A stretch of 64,000 bases of DNA from an uncultured Aquimarina sp. (lineage in GTDB: Bacteria > Bacteroidota > Bacteroidia > Flavobacteriales > Flavobacteriaceae), in assembly GCA_947502885.1 (NCBI GenBank), contig CANNBP010000017.1:62001-126000 (forward strand), written 5' to 3'. The translations under genes and the position numbers were made by a program. Below are positions 45,154 through 53,510 of this stretch, piece after piece. Under the pieces are notes generated by a model. It was not told where the DNA came from, ran no database searches, and saw only the letters and a program-made list of their open reading frames with translations. Within the stretch, counting starts at the first letter, position 1, and each line of letters starts with the position of its first letter.

Positions 45154-46152
45154 TTACTTCATGAAAGACTCTACTTTTTCAACCATGTTTTTACTTCCAC
45201 AAATAAAAGGGATACGTTGGTGTAATTCTGTAGGTTTAACATCAAGAATTCTTTGGTATCCATCACTTGCTTTACCTCCAGCTTGTTCTGCTATAAAAGC
45301 CATAGGATTGCACTCGTATAATAGGCGTAGTTTTCCGTTTGGTGATTTAGAAGTACTAGGATACATATATACTCCTCCTTTAATCATGTTTCTATGAATA
45401 TCACTTACCAAGGATCCAATATATCTCGAAGTATATGGTCTGTCTTCTTTCTCTTCTTGGCAATACTTGATATAATCTTTGATACCTTGAGGAAAATGGA
45501 TATAGTTTCCTTCATTTACAGAGTAAATGTTTCCGTCTTCCGGAAAGGTCATATTTGGATGAGATAAATAATATGTTCCTAGTGCAGGGTTTAATGTAAA
45601 ACCATTTACACCATGGCCTGTTGTATAAACCAACATTGTAGATGTACCATAAATTATATATCCAGCAGCAACTTGTAAATTACCTGGCTGTAAGAAGTCT
45701 TCAATCGTTACAGGAGTTCCTGTTGGAGTTACTCTACGGTATATAGAGAAAATGGTACCCACAGAAACATTTACATCGATATTAGAACTTCCATCTAGTG
45801 GGTCCATTAAAACGACATAATTGTTTCGGTGGTCATTCTTTTGACCTTTTATCGTTATAAAATCATCATTTTCTTCTGAAGCAATACCACAAACAATTTC
45901 TCTATTTGTAAGGGTATTGATAAAAGTTTCATTGGCAAGAACATCAAGCTTTTGTTGATCTTCTCCTTGTATGTTGGTTTCACCTATTGCTCCTGTAATA
46001 TCAACCAAACCAGCCTTGTTTACCTCGTGGTTTACCATTTTGGCAGCTAATCGAATCGAATTAATCAAACGAGAAAGTTCTCCGCTTGCATATGGAAAAT
46101 CGTTTTGGTTTTCAATAATAAATTCTCCTAAGGTTTGATTCTTTCTTGTCAT
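45154..46152 (-). CDS. fbp: Class I fructose-1,6-bisphosphatase
   Basis: 332 residues, the usual length. It contains the metal and phosphate motif MDPLDGSSNIDVN (about 113-125) and the upstream acidic ligand in ASEEND. The substrate-binding part includes the class I pattern GGVYMYP and KLRLLYECNPMAFIAEQAGG. It hydrolyses fructose 1,6-bisphosphate to fructose 6-phosphate in gluconeogenesis and is cytoplasmic. ATG at 46152; a TATTTTTG -7 box lies 23 nt upstream. It is divergent from the GNAT-aspartate kinase pair. Confidence 0.95.
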   Translation of the reverse strand: MTRKNQTLGEFIIENQNDFPYASGELSRLINSIRLAAKMVNHEVNKAGLVDITGAIGETNIQGEDQQKLDVLANETFINTLTNREIVCGIASEENDDFITIKGQKNDHRNNYVVLMDPLDGSSNIDVNVSVGTIFSIYRRVTPTGTPVTIEDFLQPGNLQVAAGYIIYGTSTMLVYTTGHGVNGFTLNPALGTYYLSHPNMTFPEDGNIYSVNEGNYIHFPQGIKDYIKYCQEEKEDRPYTSRYIGSLVSDIHRNMIKGGVYMYPSTSKSPNGKLRLLYECNPMAFIAEQAGGKASDGYQRILDVKPTELHQRIPFICGSKNMVEKVESFMK

Positions 46153-46174
46153 TTTTGGTAAGTTTTATTTGGTG

Positions 46175-46182
46175 CAAAAATA
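46175..46182 (-). promoter_or_regulatory. -7 box TATTTTTG of fbp
   Basis: Minus-strand TATTTTTG (CAAAAATA on the plus strand), an exact TAnnTTTG match 22 nt upstream of the fbp ATG. Confidence 0.5.
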
Positions 46183-46333
46183 TTATTTTTTAATTGACTA
46201 TAACGTTTTCGCTACCTCAATTATTGATTTTTTTTATACAAAGAGACGTTATAAAATTCTTTCTTTTAAGTTATGAAACATTAAACTTTAAATATAGTGC
46301 CCTAAAGTGATCTTAATATCGAATGCATTTTTA

Positions 46334-46341
46334 TAGCTTTG
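46334..46341 (+). promoter_or_regulatory. -7 box TAGCTTTG of the GNAT gene
   Basis: Exact TAnnTTTG match, 13 nt before the ATG at 46355, which implies a very short leader. Confidence 0.4.
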
Positions 46342-46354
46342 ATAAACTTTTTTT

Positions 46355-46834
46355 ATGAATTACAAGATTAGAAAGGCTGTAGAAGAAGATATGCCGCAAG
46401 TGTTAGGGTTGATACAGGAATTGGCCGATTTTGAAAAAGAACCTGATGAGGTTGAATTGACTGTTGAAGAGTTAGTGAAAGAAGGTTTTGGTAGCCATCC
46501 TTTGTTTCATTGTTTTGTTGCAGATGTTGAAGGTGAAATAGGTGGGATAGCATTAATTTATTATCGATTTTCGACCTGGAAAGGTCGATCTATTCATCTA
46601 GAAGATCTTATCGTTAAAAAAGAAATGAGAGGAACGGGTCTAGGAAAAGCCCTATATACCGAGGTTTTAAAATATGCTCAAGAACAAGGAGTAAAACGAG
46701 TAGAATGGGTGGTCTTAGATTGGAATACACATGCAATTGATTTTTATGAAAAAAGCGGAGCTAAACTTTTAAAAAACTGGTATTTAGTACAAATGGATAA
46801 ACAAGGGATTAATACATACGTTGCAAAAATGTAA
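46355..46834 (+). CDS. GNAT-family N-acetyltransferase (diamine acetyltransferase-like)
   Basis: 159 residues. The GNAT core includes IHLEDLIVKKEMRGTGLGKALY, whose RGTGLG acetyl-CoA loop (about 94-99) is canonical, and the C-terminal WNTHAIDFYEKSGAK. The overall pattern (HPLFHCFVADVEGEIGG, STWKGRSIHLEDL) is like the spermidine/thialysine acetyltransferase group, so a diamine or lysine analogue is a possible substrate. Aspartate kinase starts 40 nt downstream, so co-transcription is probable. Confidence 0.85.
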   Translation: MNYKIRKAVEEDMPQVLGLIQELADFEKEPDEVELTVEELVKEGFGSHPLFHCFVADVEGEIGGIALIYYRFSTWKGRSIHLEDLIVKKEMRGTGLGKALYTEVLKYAQEQGVKRVEWVVLDWNTHAIDFYEKSGAKLLKNWYLVQMDKQGINTYVAKM

Positions 46835-46874
46835 TTTCTCTAATTAAGAAATAAGTTGATAATTAAAATAAAGA

Positions 46875-48125
46875 ATGAAAGTTTTTAAATTTGGGGGAGC
46901 TTCTGTAAAAGATGCAGATGCTGTAAAAAATGTTCTTAAGGTTTTAAAAGAAGTAAACGAAACAAATCTTCTTATTGTTATTTCCGCTATGGGAAAAACA
47001 ACAAATGCATTAGAAGATATTGTAAAATCTTATCTTGAGGATACTCAAGAACTAGAAGTATTAATTGAGGGCTTAGAGCGTTTTCATGCTCAAATTTTGC
47101 AAGAGCTTTTTACTGATAAACAGGCCGTTGTTTTTGAGAAAATCCAACGCCTATTTGTTGATTTAAAAACAACCTTAGAACGAAATAAATCTACTCAATA
47201 TGATTATGTTTATGATCAAATTGTAAGTTTTGGTGAGTTGATTTCTACGATTATTGTGAGCGAATATTTAAATCAGAGAGGATTACAAAATCAATGGTTG
47301 GATGCGCGCAATTTTATTAAAACGAATAATTACTACAGAGATGCAAAAGTAGATTGGGAGACTACCCAGAGCATTATATCTGAAAAAGTTAATAGAAATG
47401 GAGTGAGTATAACTCAAGGCTTTATTGGCTCTAATGCTAATAATTTTACAACTACTTTGGGACGAGAAGGAAGTGATTATACAGCTGGGATATTTGCTTA
47501 TTGCCTGAATGCAGAGAGTGTGAGTATATGGAAAGATGTGCCCGGAGTATTAAACGCGGACCCAAGGGTTTTTGATGAAACTCAATTGTTACACCATATT
47601 TCATATAGTGAGGCAATCGAACTTGCATTTTATGGAGCATCGGTGATTCACCCTAAAACAATACAACCCTTACAGCGAAAAGAAATTCCGTTGTATGTTA
47701 AATCATTTTTGAATCCTTTAGAAGATGGTACTTCTGTAAAAAAAGGACAACCATTAGATCCACAACTTCCTTGCTATATTGTTAAGAAAAATCAGATATT
47801 GGTGTCACTATCATCTTTGGATTTTTCATTTATTGTAGAGAGTACTATCAGCGAAATTTTTAGCCTATTTCATAAACATCATGTCAAGGTAGATCTTATT
47901 CAAAATTCGGCTATAAGTTTTTCTGTATGTTTGGATGATAAATTTGATCGTTTTGATTCACTTCTTGCTATACTCAAAGAAAAGTTTAGGGTAACCTATA
48001 ATACGGGAGTATCATTATTTACGATAAGACATTTCACAAACGAGTCAATTGAGTTTTTAGAGAAGGATAAAGATATTTTGTTAAAGCAAATGACAAGAGA
48101 AACTTATCAAATGGTTTCTCAATAA
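46875..48125 (+). CDS. Aspartate kinase (monofunctional)
   Basis: 416 residues. The N-terminal amino-acid-kinase domain starts MKVFKFGGASV and contains TTLGREGSDYTAG (about 193-205). The C-terminal regulatory region (about 300-416, QILVSLSSLDFSFIVES) is ACT-like and allows feedback control. It catalyses ATP-dependent phosphorylation of L-aspartate, the first step to lysine, threonine and methionine. It is shorter than lysC with two full ACT domains, so feedback ligands cannot be assigned. It follows the GNAT gene by 40 nt. Confidence 0.88.
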   Translation: MKVFKFGGASVKDADAVKNVLKVLKEVNETNLLIVISAMGKTTNALEDIVKSYLEDTQELEVLIEGLERFHAQILQELFTDKQAVVFEKIQRLFVDLKTTLERNKSTQYDYVYDQIVSFGELISTIIVSEYLNQRGLQNQWLDARNFIKTNNYYRDAKVDWETTQSIISEKVNRNGVSITQGFIGSNANNFTTTLGREGSDYTAGIFAYCLNAESVSIWKDVPGVLNADPRVFDETQLLHHISYSEAIELAFYGASVIHPKTIQPLQRKEIPLYVKSFLNPLEDGTSVKKGQPLDPQLPCYIVKKNQILVSLSSLDFSFIVESTISEIFSLFHKHHVKVDLIQNSAISFSVCLDDKFDRFDSLLAILKEKFRVTYNTGVSLFTIRHFTNESIEFLEKDKDILLKQMTRETYQMVSQ

Positions 48126-48334
48126 ATAATTTGTAAGTTTTTTCCTTAATTATTTTATGTATCTTGTCCACTTTCAGGTGGGTATGAATGTAATATTTGG
48201 TGCTTTTTATTAGTAGAATTATGAATGTCTAATAAAATTTGGCTTTATTTTATGACAAAGGCAAAAAAAGTATTTTTATTCATGAAAACCACAAATGAGT
48301 CTTAATTATACAAAACTCAATTCAATGATTTTGC

Positions 48335-48342
48335 TATATTTG
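48335..48342 (+). promoter_or_regulatory. -7 box TATATTTG of the acyltransferase gene
   Basis: Exact TAnnTTTG match 23 nt upstream of the ATG at 48366, the same distance as at the TerB-like gene. Confidence 0.5.
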
Positions 48343-48365
48343 TAGGCTAGCATAAATTATACTTA

Positions 48366-50174
48366 ATGCCCATAGTAAACGCAAGAGAAGTAGCCACAGG
48401 GCTCAAATTAGATAAACTTGGTTTTGTCGGTGTTTTTATTGGTTGGATGCTCCTTAAGATTACAAGGATTTCAAAAATAAATCGACATTATGATAAATTA
48501 AGCCATTTAGAGGGTTTAGAGTATATCAATACCACTCTAGATCAATATGGTGTTACTTTCGAGATTCCATCAGAAGATTTAAAAAGACTGCCAAAAGAAG
48601 GAGCATTTATTACATTGTCAAATCACCCACTTGGCGGTATTGATGGAGGACTGTTACTTAAATTGATGTTAGAGCATCGATCAGATTATAAAATTATAGC
48701 TAATTTTTTACTGAATAACTTTAAGCCATTACAGCCTTATTTGATGCCGGTAAATCCTTTTGAAAACCGAAAAGAATCAAAATCTAGTCTTAAAGGAATT
48801 AAAGAAGCAATTTTACATCTTAAAGAAGGAAAACCATTAGGGATTTTTCCTGCGGGAGAAGTTTCTACCCAAAAAGAAGGTAAAAATTATGTGGATAAAG
48901 CTTGGGAACCAAGTGCAATGCGATTGGTTCAAAAGGCAAAAGTACCTGTGATTCCGATATATTTTCATGCACGTAATAGTCGACTTTTTTATCGAATGGC
49001 AGCAATTAGCGATACGTTAAGAACCGCTAAGTTACCAAGTGAGTTGTTTTCTCAAGAGAATAGAGTGATTAAGGTAAGAATTGGTAACCCTGTTTCGATA
49101 AAAGATCAGGAAGAACATACGAACCTCGAAGATTTTACAAGTTTTCTTAGAAAGAAAACATATATGTTAGCCAACCCTTTTGAAAAGAAAACATTAAGAG
49201 AATCTATTCCGCAAAATTTGAAAATCCCTAAGTCTCCAAAAGAAATAGCGGTTGGAGGTAGTCTTGGTGCTATAGAGGCAGAATTAGAGTTTTGTAGAAA
49301 TAGTGATAGACGATTGTTAAAAAGTAAGAATTACGAAGTTTTTTTAGCAAAAAAATGTGATGTGCCTAATATTGTACATGAAATAGGCAGATTAAGAGAA
49401 ATTACTTTCAGAGAAATAGGAGAGGGAACCAATAATTCTATCGATTTAGATCCTTTTGATGATTATTACCATCATATGTTTCTTTGGGATGGTGATGGTA
49501 AACGATTGGTTGGAGCATACCGTATGGGGATGGGTTCTAAAATATATGCCGATTTGGGAATAGATGGATTTTATTTACAGGATCTATTTAGATTTGAACC
49601 AGAGTTGCATAAAATGATGAGTGAATCTATCGAAATGGGAAGAGCTTTTATTATAAAAGAGTATCAGCAACGTCCTATGCCTTTATTTTTACTTTGGAAA
49701 GGAATAGTACATTGTACATTGCGTTTTCCAGAGCACAAGTATTTGATAGGAGGAGTTAGTATTAGTAATAAGTTTAGTAGTTTTTCTAAGTCCTTGATGA
49801 TCGAATTTATGAAATCTCATTACTATGATCCTTATGTCGCACAATATGTACGACCTAAAAAGGAATTTAAAGTCAAATTGAAAGATGCTGATAAGGACTT
49901 TGTATTTGATGAAAGTAAGAGTGACTTAAATAAGTTTGATAAAATAATTGATGAAGTAGAACCTGGAAGTCTTAGAATTCCAGTTTTGATTAAAAAGTAT
50001 ATTAAGCAAAATGCAAAGGTTGTGGCTTTTAATGTAGATCCTTTGTTTAATAATGCTGTAGATGGTTTAATGTATATACGTATTGCGGACCTGCCTGATA
50101 GTACAGTTAAACCTGTTATGGAGGAGTTTCAAACCGAATTAGAACAGAAGTACTTTAAAAACGGAGATAAATAA
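48366..50174 (+). CDS. Bifunctional PlsC-GNAT acyltransferase, OlsF-like (amino-acid lipid synthesis)
   Basis: 602 residues, a fusion. N-terminal half (about 1-280): PlsC/LPLAT acyltransferase with TLSNHPLGGIDGG (His about 87) and FPAGEVS. The His-to-Asp distance is five residues rather than the four of the standard HX4D motif. C-terminal half (about 310-600): acyl-ACP-dependent GNAT of the OlsB type, with LREITFREIGEGTNNSIDLDPFDDYYHH and ESIEMGRAFI. Fusions of this layout, called OlsF, make ornithine lipids in Serratia and Flavobacterium; in Bacteroides the separate proteins make glycine lipids. The likely product is an aminolipid of the membranes, head group not determined. Confidence 0.85.
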   Translation: MPIVNAREVATGLKLDKLGFVGVFIGWMLLKITRISKINRHYDKLSHLEGLEYINTTLDQYGVTFEIPSEDLKRLPKEGAFITLSNHPLGGIDGGLLLKLMLEHRSDYKIIANFLLNNFKPLQPYLMPVNPFENRKESKSSLKGIKEAILHLKEGKPLGIFPAGEVSTQKEGKNYVDKAWEPSAMRLVQKAKVPVIPIYFHARNSRLFYRMAAISDTLRTAKLPSELFSQENRVIKVRIGNPVSIKDQEEHTNLEDFTSFLRKKTYMLANPFEKKTLRESIPQNLKIPKSPKEIAVGGSLGAIEAELEFCRNSDRRLLKSKNYEVFLAKKCDVPNIVHEIGRLREITFREIGEGTNNSIDLDPFDDYYHHMFLWDGDGKRLVGAYRMGMGSKIYADLGIDGFYLQDLFRFEPELHKMMSESIEMGRAFIIKEYQQRPMPLFLLWKGIVHCTLRFPEHKYLIGGVSISNKFSSFSKSLMIEFMKSHYYDPYVAQYVRPKKEFKVKLKDADKDFVFDESKSDLNKFDKIIDEVEPGSLRIPVLIKKYIKQNAKVVAFNVDPLFNNAVDGLMYIRIADLPDSTVKPVMEEFQTELEQKYFKNGDK

Positions 50175-50201
50175 TAGCCTAGGCTTTATTAAAAATATTG
50201 T

Positions 50202-50239
50202 AACCCTCACAAACTTAGATTAGTTTATGAGGGTTTTTT
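50202..50239 (+). terminator. Convergent intrinsic terminator after the acyltransferase gene
   Basis: Long hairpin AACCCTCA-C-AAAC / GTTT-A-TGAGGGTT (12 pairs, one mismatch, loop 8) followed by four more T. It lies between the convergent acyltransferase and arsC genes. Confidence 0.8.
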
Positions 50240-50248
50240 ATTACTTTT

Positions 50249-50677
50249 TTATTTAGATATTATACTAGATACATTTTGATCGACAAAATCTTTACAATAG
50301 GTTTTAATTTGATTTCTTGTTTTAGTAAAGGCTGCATGAATTTCTTCTTCTGTACCTTCAACTTTTGATGGATCAAAGAAGTTATAGTGCAAACGTTCTG
50401 CTTTTCCTGGGAAAAACGGACATCTTTCTTTGGCATTATCACAAACAGTTAAAATGTAATCAAATTTAACATCTAGATATTCGTCTAGATTATTAGAAGT
50501 GTGGTTAGAAATATCGATACCATCTTCTTTCATTATTGCAATTGCTTTAGGATTTACACCATGTGTTTCTACTCCTGCGCTATAAATAGTAGCAGCGTCT
50601 TTTGCAAATTCTTTTAAATACCCTTCTGCCATTTGGCTTCGGCATGAATTACCTGTACATAGTACTAAAATGTTCAT
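50249..50677 (-). CDS. arsC: Arsenate reductase, thioredoxin-coupled type
   Basis: 142 residues, low-molecular-weight phosphatase fold. The P-loop is CTGNSCR (Cys 7 to Arg 13), and the redox cysteines fit the pI258 ArsC pattern, Cys 79 and Cys 86 in TVCDNAKERCPFFPG. These three Cys indicate reduction of arsenate to arsenite with thioredoxin as electron donor. Last gene of the arsR operon, 26 nt after the acetyltransferase gene. No arsenite exporter (ArsB or Acr3) follows, since a convergent gene and terminator come next. Confidence 0.92.
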   Translation of the reverse strand: MNILVLCTGNSCRSQMAEGYLKEFAKDAATIYSAGVETHGVNPKAIAIMKEDGIDISNHTSNNLDEYLDVKFDYILTVCDNAKERCPFFPGKAERLHYNFFDPSKVEGTEEEIHAAFTKTRNQIKTYCKDFVDQNVSSIISK

Positions 50678-50703
50678 TATAGTGATGTTTATGTGGTTAC
50701 TTT

Positions 50704-51195
50704 TTAATTTTTGTTTCTCCTTTCTAAAAGAATATTATCGTGCCATACTCCATTACACTTTCCTATTTTTTTACGATATCCAATCGTTCTAAACCCTAAA
50801 TTAGTATGTAGTGCAATGCTATTCATATTTTCTCTAAATATACTGGCTTGTAATGTCCAAAAACCTTCTTCTTCGCTTTGTTTTATTAATGAAGACAAAA
50901 GTAATTTACCAATGCCTTTACCTCTGTATTTTGATGTTATATAAATGCTAACTTCTACTACGCCTTTATATACTTCTCTTTTAGACACGGGTGATAATGC
51001 AGCCCATCCGACTATCTTGTTTTCTATGGTTGCCATAATTCTACAAGATTTTATATGAGCAGAATCCCAAGTTTCCCAATCAGGAACAACTGTTTCAAAG
51101 GTAGCTATTCCTGTATTTATACCTTCGGCATAAATAGAAGCTATGGCTGGCCAATTGGTTTTTTCGAAAGATTCTATCCGAATTTTTTCTGACAT
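50704..51195 (-). CDS. GNAT acetyltransferase of the ArsN/phosphinothricin acetyltransferase type
   Basis: 163 residues from ATG 51195 (MSEKIRIESF); the longer open frame upstream overlaps the preceding gene and lacks family character. The pattern IYAEGINTGIATFET, WDSAHI and GWAALSPVS is typical of phosphinothricin acetyltransferase (Pat/Bar) homologues. VEVSIYITSKYRGKGIGKLLL holds the acetyl-CoA loop RGKGIG, and WHDNILLERR ends the protein. In ars operons this family (ArsN1) is known to acetylate organoarsenical analogues of glutamate such as arsinothricin. The operon position supports that reading. Confidence 0.82.
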   Translation of the reverse strand: MSEKIRIESFEKTNWPAIASIYAEGINTGIATFETVVPDWETWDSAHIKSCRIMATIENKIVGWAALSPVSKREVYKGVVEVSIYITSKYRGKGIGKLLLSSLIKQSEEEGFWTLQASIFRENMNSIALHTNLGFRTIGYRKKIGKCNGVWHDNILLERRNKN

Positions 51196-51235
51196 TCTAT
51201 ACATTGGTTTAAAAGGCTTCAGAAAAGAGGTGATG

Positions 51236-51724
51236 TTAACAACAACCACTTCTAGGAGCGCAAGATGCTGCTGCTTCTGTTGTGTTACTTTCGGGTACAC
51301 CACATGTTTCTTTTGCTTTACAGTCTGTTGGAGTGACACTTAATTTAAAAATGAGCTGATCTTCTTTTATTTCATGTGAAACGATATGCAATTGTGCTGC
51401 ATGAAACATAGTGTTCCCGTATTCTATTTTTACCGTAGCATCTAATTCATAGGGCTTCATTTTGCCAACTTTTTTTAGGATACCAAGTGCTTTATATGTA
51501 CTCATATAGTCTGGTTTTCCTAACTCACTTGGACTTTCCCATAACTGAATAATGGTTTCTTTCCAAGAATCTGTTCCTGCTCCACAATCTACAGAATCTA
51601 TAGTGGTGTGCTTTACTTCGGTTATATGATAATTTGTACCTACTAACATTCCTGGAGCATATTCAAATAATAGTGATGTGTTTTGATGCTCGTTTAATAA
51701 GGTAATAAAATCTGATGTAGTCAT
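51236..51724 (-). CDS. Arsenic-operon protein of the DUF6428 type
   Basis: 162 residues from ATG 51724 (MTTSDFITLL). It has no signal peptide. The core contains EYAPGMLVGTNYHITEVKHT, and the tail is cysteine-rich (TDCKAKETCG and SCAPRSGCC at the end), which could bind trivalent arsenic or metal. It looks like the DUF6428 family often found beside arsR in Bacteroidota; the biochemical role is unknown. It lies 20 nt after arsR and 40 nt before the acetyltransferase gene. Confidence 0.7.
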   Translation of the reverse strand: MTTSDFITLLNEHQNTSLLFEYAPGMLVGTNYHITEVKHTTIDSVDCGAGTDSWKETIIQLWESPSELGKPDYMSTYKALGILKKVGKMKPYELDATVKIEYGNTMFHAAQLHIVSHEIKEDQLIFKLSVTPTDCKAKETCGVPESNTTEAAASCAPRSGCC

Positions 51725-51744
51725 AGTTTGATGTTTAATTTGGT

Positions 51745-52068
51745 TTAACAACAATTCATTTTAGTCGTATTAAAAAAAGTATTTAATGTCTTTTGAAGAT
51801 CGTTCCATCGATCAACATTAATGCAATAGCACATACTTTTTCCTTCAATTTCTCCTTTAAGTAATCCAATACTTTTGAGTTCTTTAAGGTGTTGTGAAAT
51901 TGTAGCTTGTGCTAATCCAATTTCTTCTACCAGATCATTGCAAATACACGAATTTTGCTTACTGATGTATTGAAGAATTGCTATTCGAGCTGGATGACCT
52001 AAAATTTTAAAAAATTGAGCCAACTCGTTTTGTTGTTGATCAAATATTTGTGTCTTCGTTATACCCAT
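51745..52068 (-). CDS. arsR: ArsR-family arsenite-responsive repressor
   Basis: 107 residues, a winged HTH of the ArsR/SmtB family (LGHPARIAILQYI, AQATISQHLKELKSIGLL). The CIC pair in NSCICNDLVEEIG corresponds to the CVC arsenite site of ArsR, and a C-terminal NCC may add a ligand. It would bind the 16-bp dyad at 52084-52099, 15 nt before its ATG, and release it on arsenite binding. First gene of the four-gene operon ending with arsC. Confidence 0.9.
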   Translation of the reverse strand: MGITKTQIFDQQQNELAQFFKILGHPARIAILQYISKQNSCICNDLVEEIGLAQATISQHLKELKSIGLLKGEIEGKSMCYCINVDRWNDLQKTLNTFFNTTKMNCC

Positions 52069-52083
52069 TTCTAATATTTATAT

Positions 52084-52099
52084 ATCGCAATATTACGAT
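52084..52099 (-). promoter_or_regulatory. ArsR operator
   Basis: Near-perfect dyad ATCGCAATATTACGAT (one mismatched pair) directly upstream of arsR, in form like known ArsR/SmtB operators with an AATATT core. Confidence 0.65.
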
Positions 52100-52108
52100 A
52101 ATAAATTG

Positions 52109-52149
52109 AATTAAAAAAGTCAGCGTTTAATTTTCTGACTTTTTTAATT
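52109..52149. terminator. Bidirectional terminator-like inverted repeat
   Basis: Perfect 15-bp arms (AATTAAAAAAGTCAG and its complement) with an 11-nt loop. It gives a GTCAG-capped hairpin with T runs on both strands, placed after the TM2 gene (minus strand) and just upstream of the arsR operator. Confidence 0.65.
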
Positions 52150-52170
52150 TACTATGCCATAGGTTTTGTC

Positions 52171-52563
52171 TTAGAACCAAGGCTTTTTACCTACTTGATA
52201 CGTTTGGTAAAATTCCTCATCAGATTTTGTTAAGTACATAATACCTTCGATCAGTCCAACGATCCACGAAATAGAGGATGTGATACCACAGGTAAAAATT
52301 CCTAAAATACCTAGAATTAACATGATAACTCCTTCTTTGGTATATCCAAGAACAAATTTATGAATACCAAGACTACCTAGAATTATTCCTAAAATACCGG
52401 CAAGCATTTTTTTATTTTCTTTAGAATCGAAAACTTCTTTTGCTTCTTCTGCAAAATCACTAACGGCTTCTTTGGCATCATTTGCAAATTCTTTTGCTGA
52501 TTCTGCCGCTTCTTCTGCGCCTTTTTTAATATCGTCTCCCAGGTTGTTGTTTTCTTCACTCAT
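52171..52563 (-). CDS. TM2-domain membrane protein
   Basis: 130 residues. The N-terminal 60 residues are a charged amphipathic helix (EEAAESAKEFANDAKEAVSD). The TM2 domain follows, with two hydrophobic segments (about 65-82 and 85-115) around GSLGIHKFVLGYTKEG, the family's conserved G-x-H-x-F-Y/V-L-G signature, and a C-terminal FYQTYQVGKKPWF. TM2 proteins are small inner-membrane proteins of unsettled function. Monocistronic, ended by the inverted repeat at 52109-52149. Confidence 0.82.
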   Translation of the reverse strand: MSEENNNLGDDIKKGAEEAAESAKEFANDAKEAVSDFAEEAKEVFDSKENKKMLAGILGIILGSLGIHKFVLGYTKEGVIMLILGILGIFTCGITSSISWIVGLIEGIMYLTKSDEEFYQTYQVGKKPWF

Positions 52564-52625
52564 ACTGTTGTAGATAATTGATTAGTTTGTAGAAAAGTAC
52601 AAAAAAAAGTTTAAACTTAGACTAA

Positions 52626-53012
52626 TTATAAAAAAGCTTTATCTACAGGTTCCCAGAGTTCGATCTTGTTTCCTTCTGGGTCAACGATCCAACCAAACTT
52701 ACCATATTCGTATTCTTCAATTTTATCAATAACGGTTACCCCTTCTTTTTTGAGTGTATCTATAAGCTCGATAAGGTTTTCTACCCTAAAATTCATCATA
52801 AACTCTTTCTTACTCGGCTCAAAATAAGTGGTATCACTTTTAAACGGACTCCATTGAGTAGAACAATCATTTCCTTGTTTGTCTTTCCACCAAAATGTGC
52901 AACCATATTGGTCTGTATTTAACCCTAAATGATCCCTATACCAGTCTTTTGTTTTCTTTGGGTCAGAGGATTTAAAAAAAATACCGCCGATACCTGTTAC
53001 TCGTTTTTTCAT
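52626..53012 (-). CDS. VOC-family (glyoxalase/bleomycin-resistance-like) protein
   Basis: 128 residues, one pair of VOC beta-alpha-beta-beta-beta modules. GIGGIFFKSSDPKKTKDWYRDHLGL opens the first, and NFRVENLIELIDTLKKEGV with WIVDPEGNKIELWEP closes the second, supplying the Glu ligand near the end. Metal-dependent but with no substrate assignable. It is 14 nt downstream of the DUF1801 gene and probably in one unit with it and the DUF4199 gene. Confidence 0.82.
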   Translation of the reverse strand: MKKRVTGIGGIFFKSSDPKKTKDWYRDHLGLNTDQYGCTFWWKDKQGNDCSTQWSPFKSDTTYFEPSKKEFMMNFRVENLIELIDTLKKEGVTVIDKIEEYEYGKFGWIVDPEGNKIELWEPVDKAFL

Positions 53013-53026
53013 TATATTATTTGCTT

Positions 53027-53485
53027 TTATTTCTTTTTAATATTGGTTTCATAAAGTTCGATCCATTGTGCAGGCGTCATTTTTGAAGCTAACTCACCAA
53101 TAAGTTGCATTGGGATCTGATCTATTTTTTTGAATCGAATACAACTTTTACCCATGTCGAGTTTAGTTTTAACATGTTTAGAATATTCTACAGTAAACCA
53201 ATCCATAAGTTCTTTACTTGCATAAATACCACTATGATATACAGCGATAAAGTTTTTTTGAGAAGCTATATTCATAAAAGGTAATGGGAGTTTAGGATCA
53301 CAATGATAACCATCGGGATAGATATCATGCGGAACCACATATCCGATCATTTTATAACTAATTACTTCAGAGAAACCATTCGGAAGATTATCTTTAATGA
53401 CTTTTCTAAGCATGTTTATTGCTTCTCTTCTTTCTTCGGGAATAGCATTTACATACTCATCGGGTGTTTTGGCTTCATATTGCAT
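53027..53485 (-). CDS. DUF1801-domain protein
   Basis: 152 residues. The start YEAKTPDEYVNAIPEERREAINMLRKVI and core SYKMIGYVVPHD, FIAVYHSGIY and GKSCIRFKKIDQIP fit DUF1801 (YdhG-like) proteins, which are small cytoplasmic proteins of unknown function. The gene is 25 nt after the DUF4199 gene and 14 nt before the VOC gene. Confidence 0.8.
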   Translation of the reverse strand: MQYEAKTPDEYVNAIPEERREAINMLRKVIKDNLPNGFSEVISYKMIGYVVPHDIYPDGYHCDPKLPLPFMNIASQKNFIAVYHSGIYASKELMDWFTVEYSKHVKTKLDMGKSCIRFKKIDQIPMQLIGELASKMTPAQWIELYETNIKKK

Positions 53486-53510
53486 ATCATGTTTTTTTAA
53501 ATAAATGAGA

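Noticed and set aside
50704..51339. Longer version of the ArsN-like acetyltransferase starting at 51339
   Set aside because: The extra 48 residues overlap the preceding gene's 3' end and show no conserved character; ATG 51195 matches the family start.
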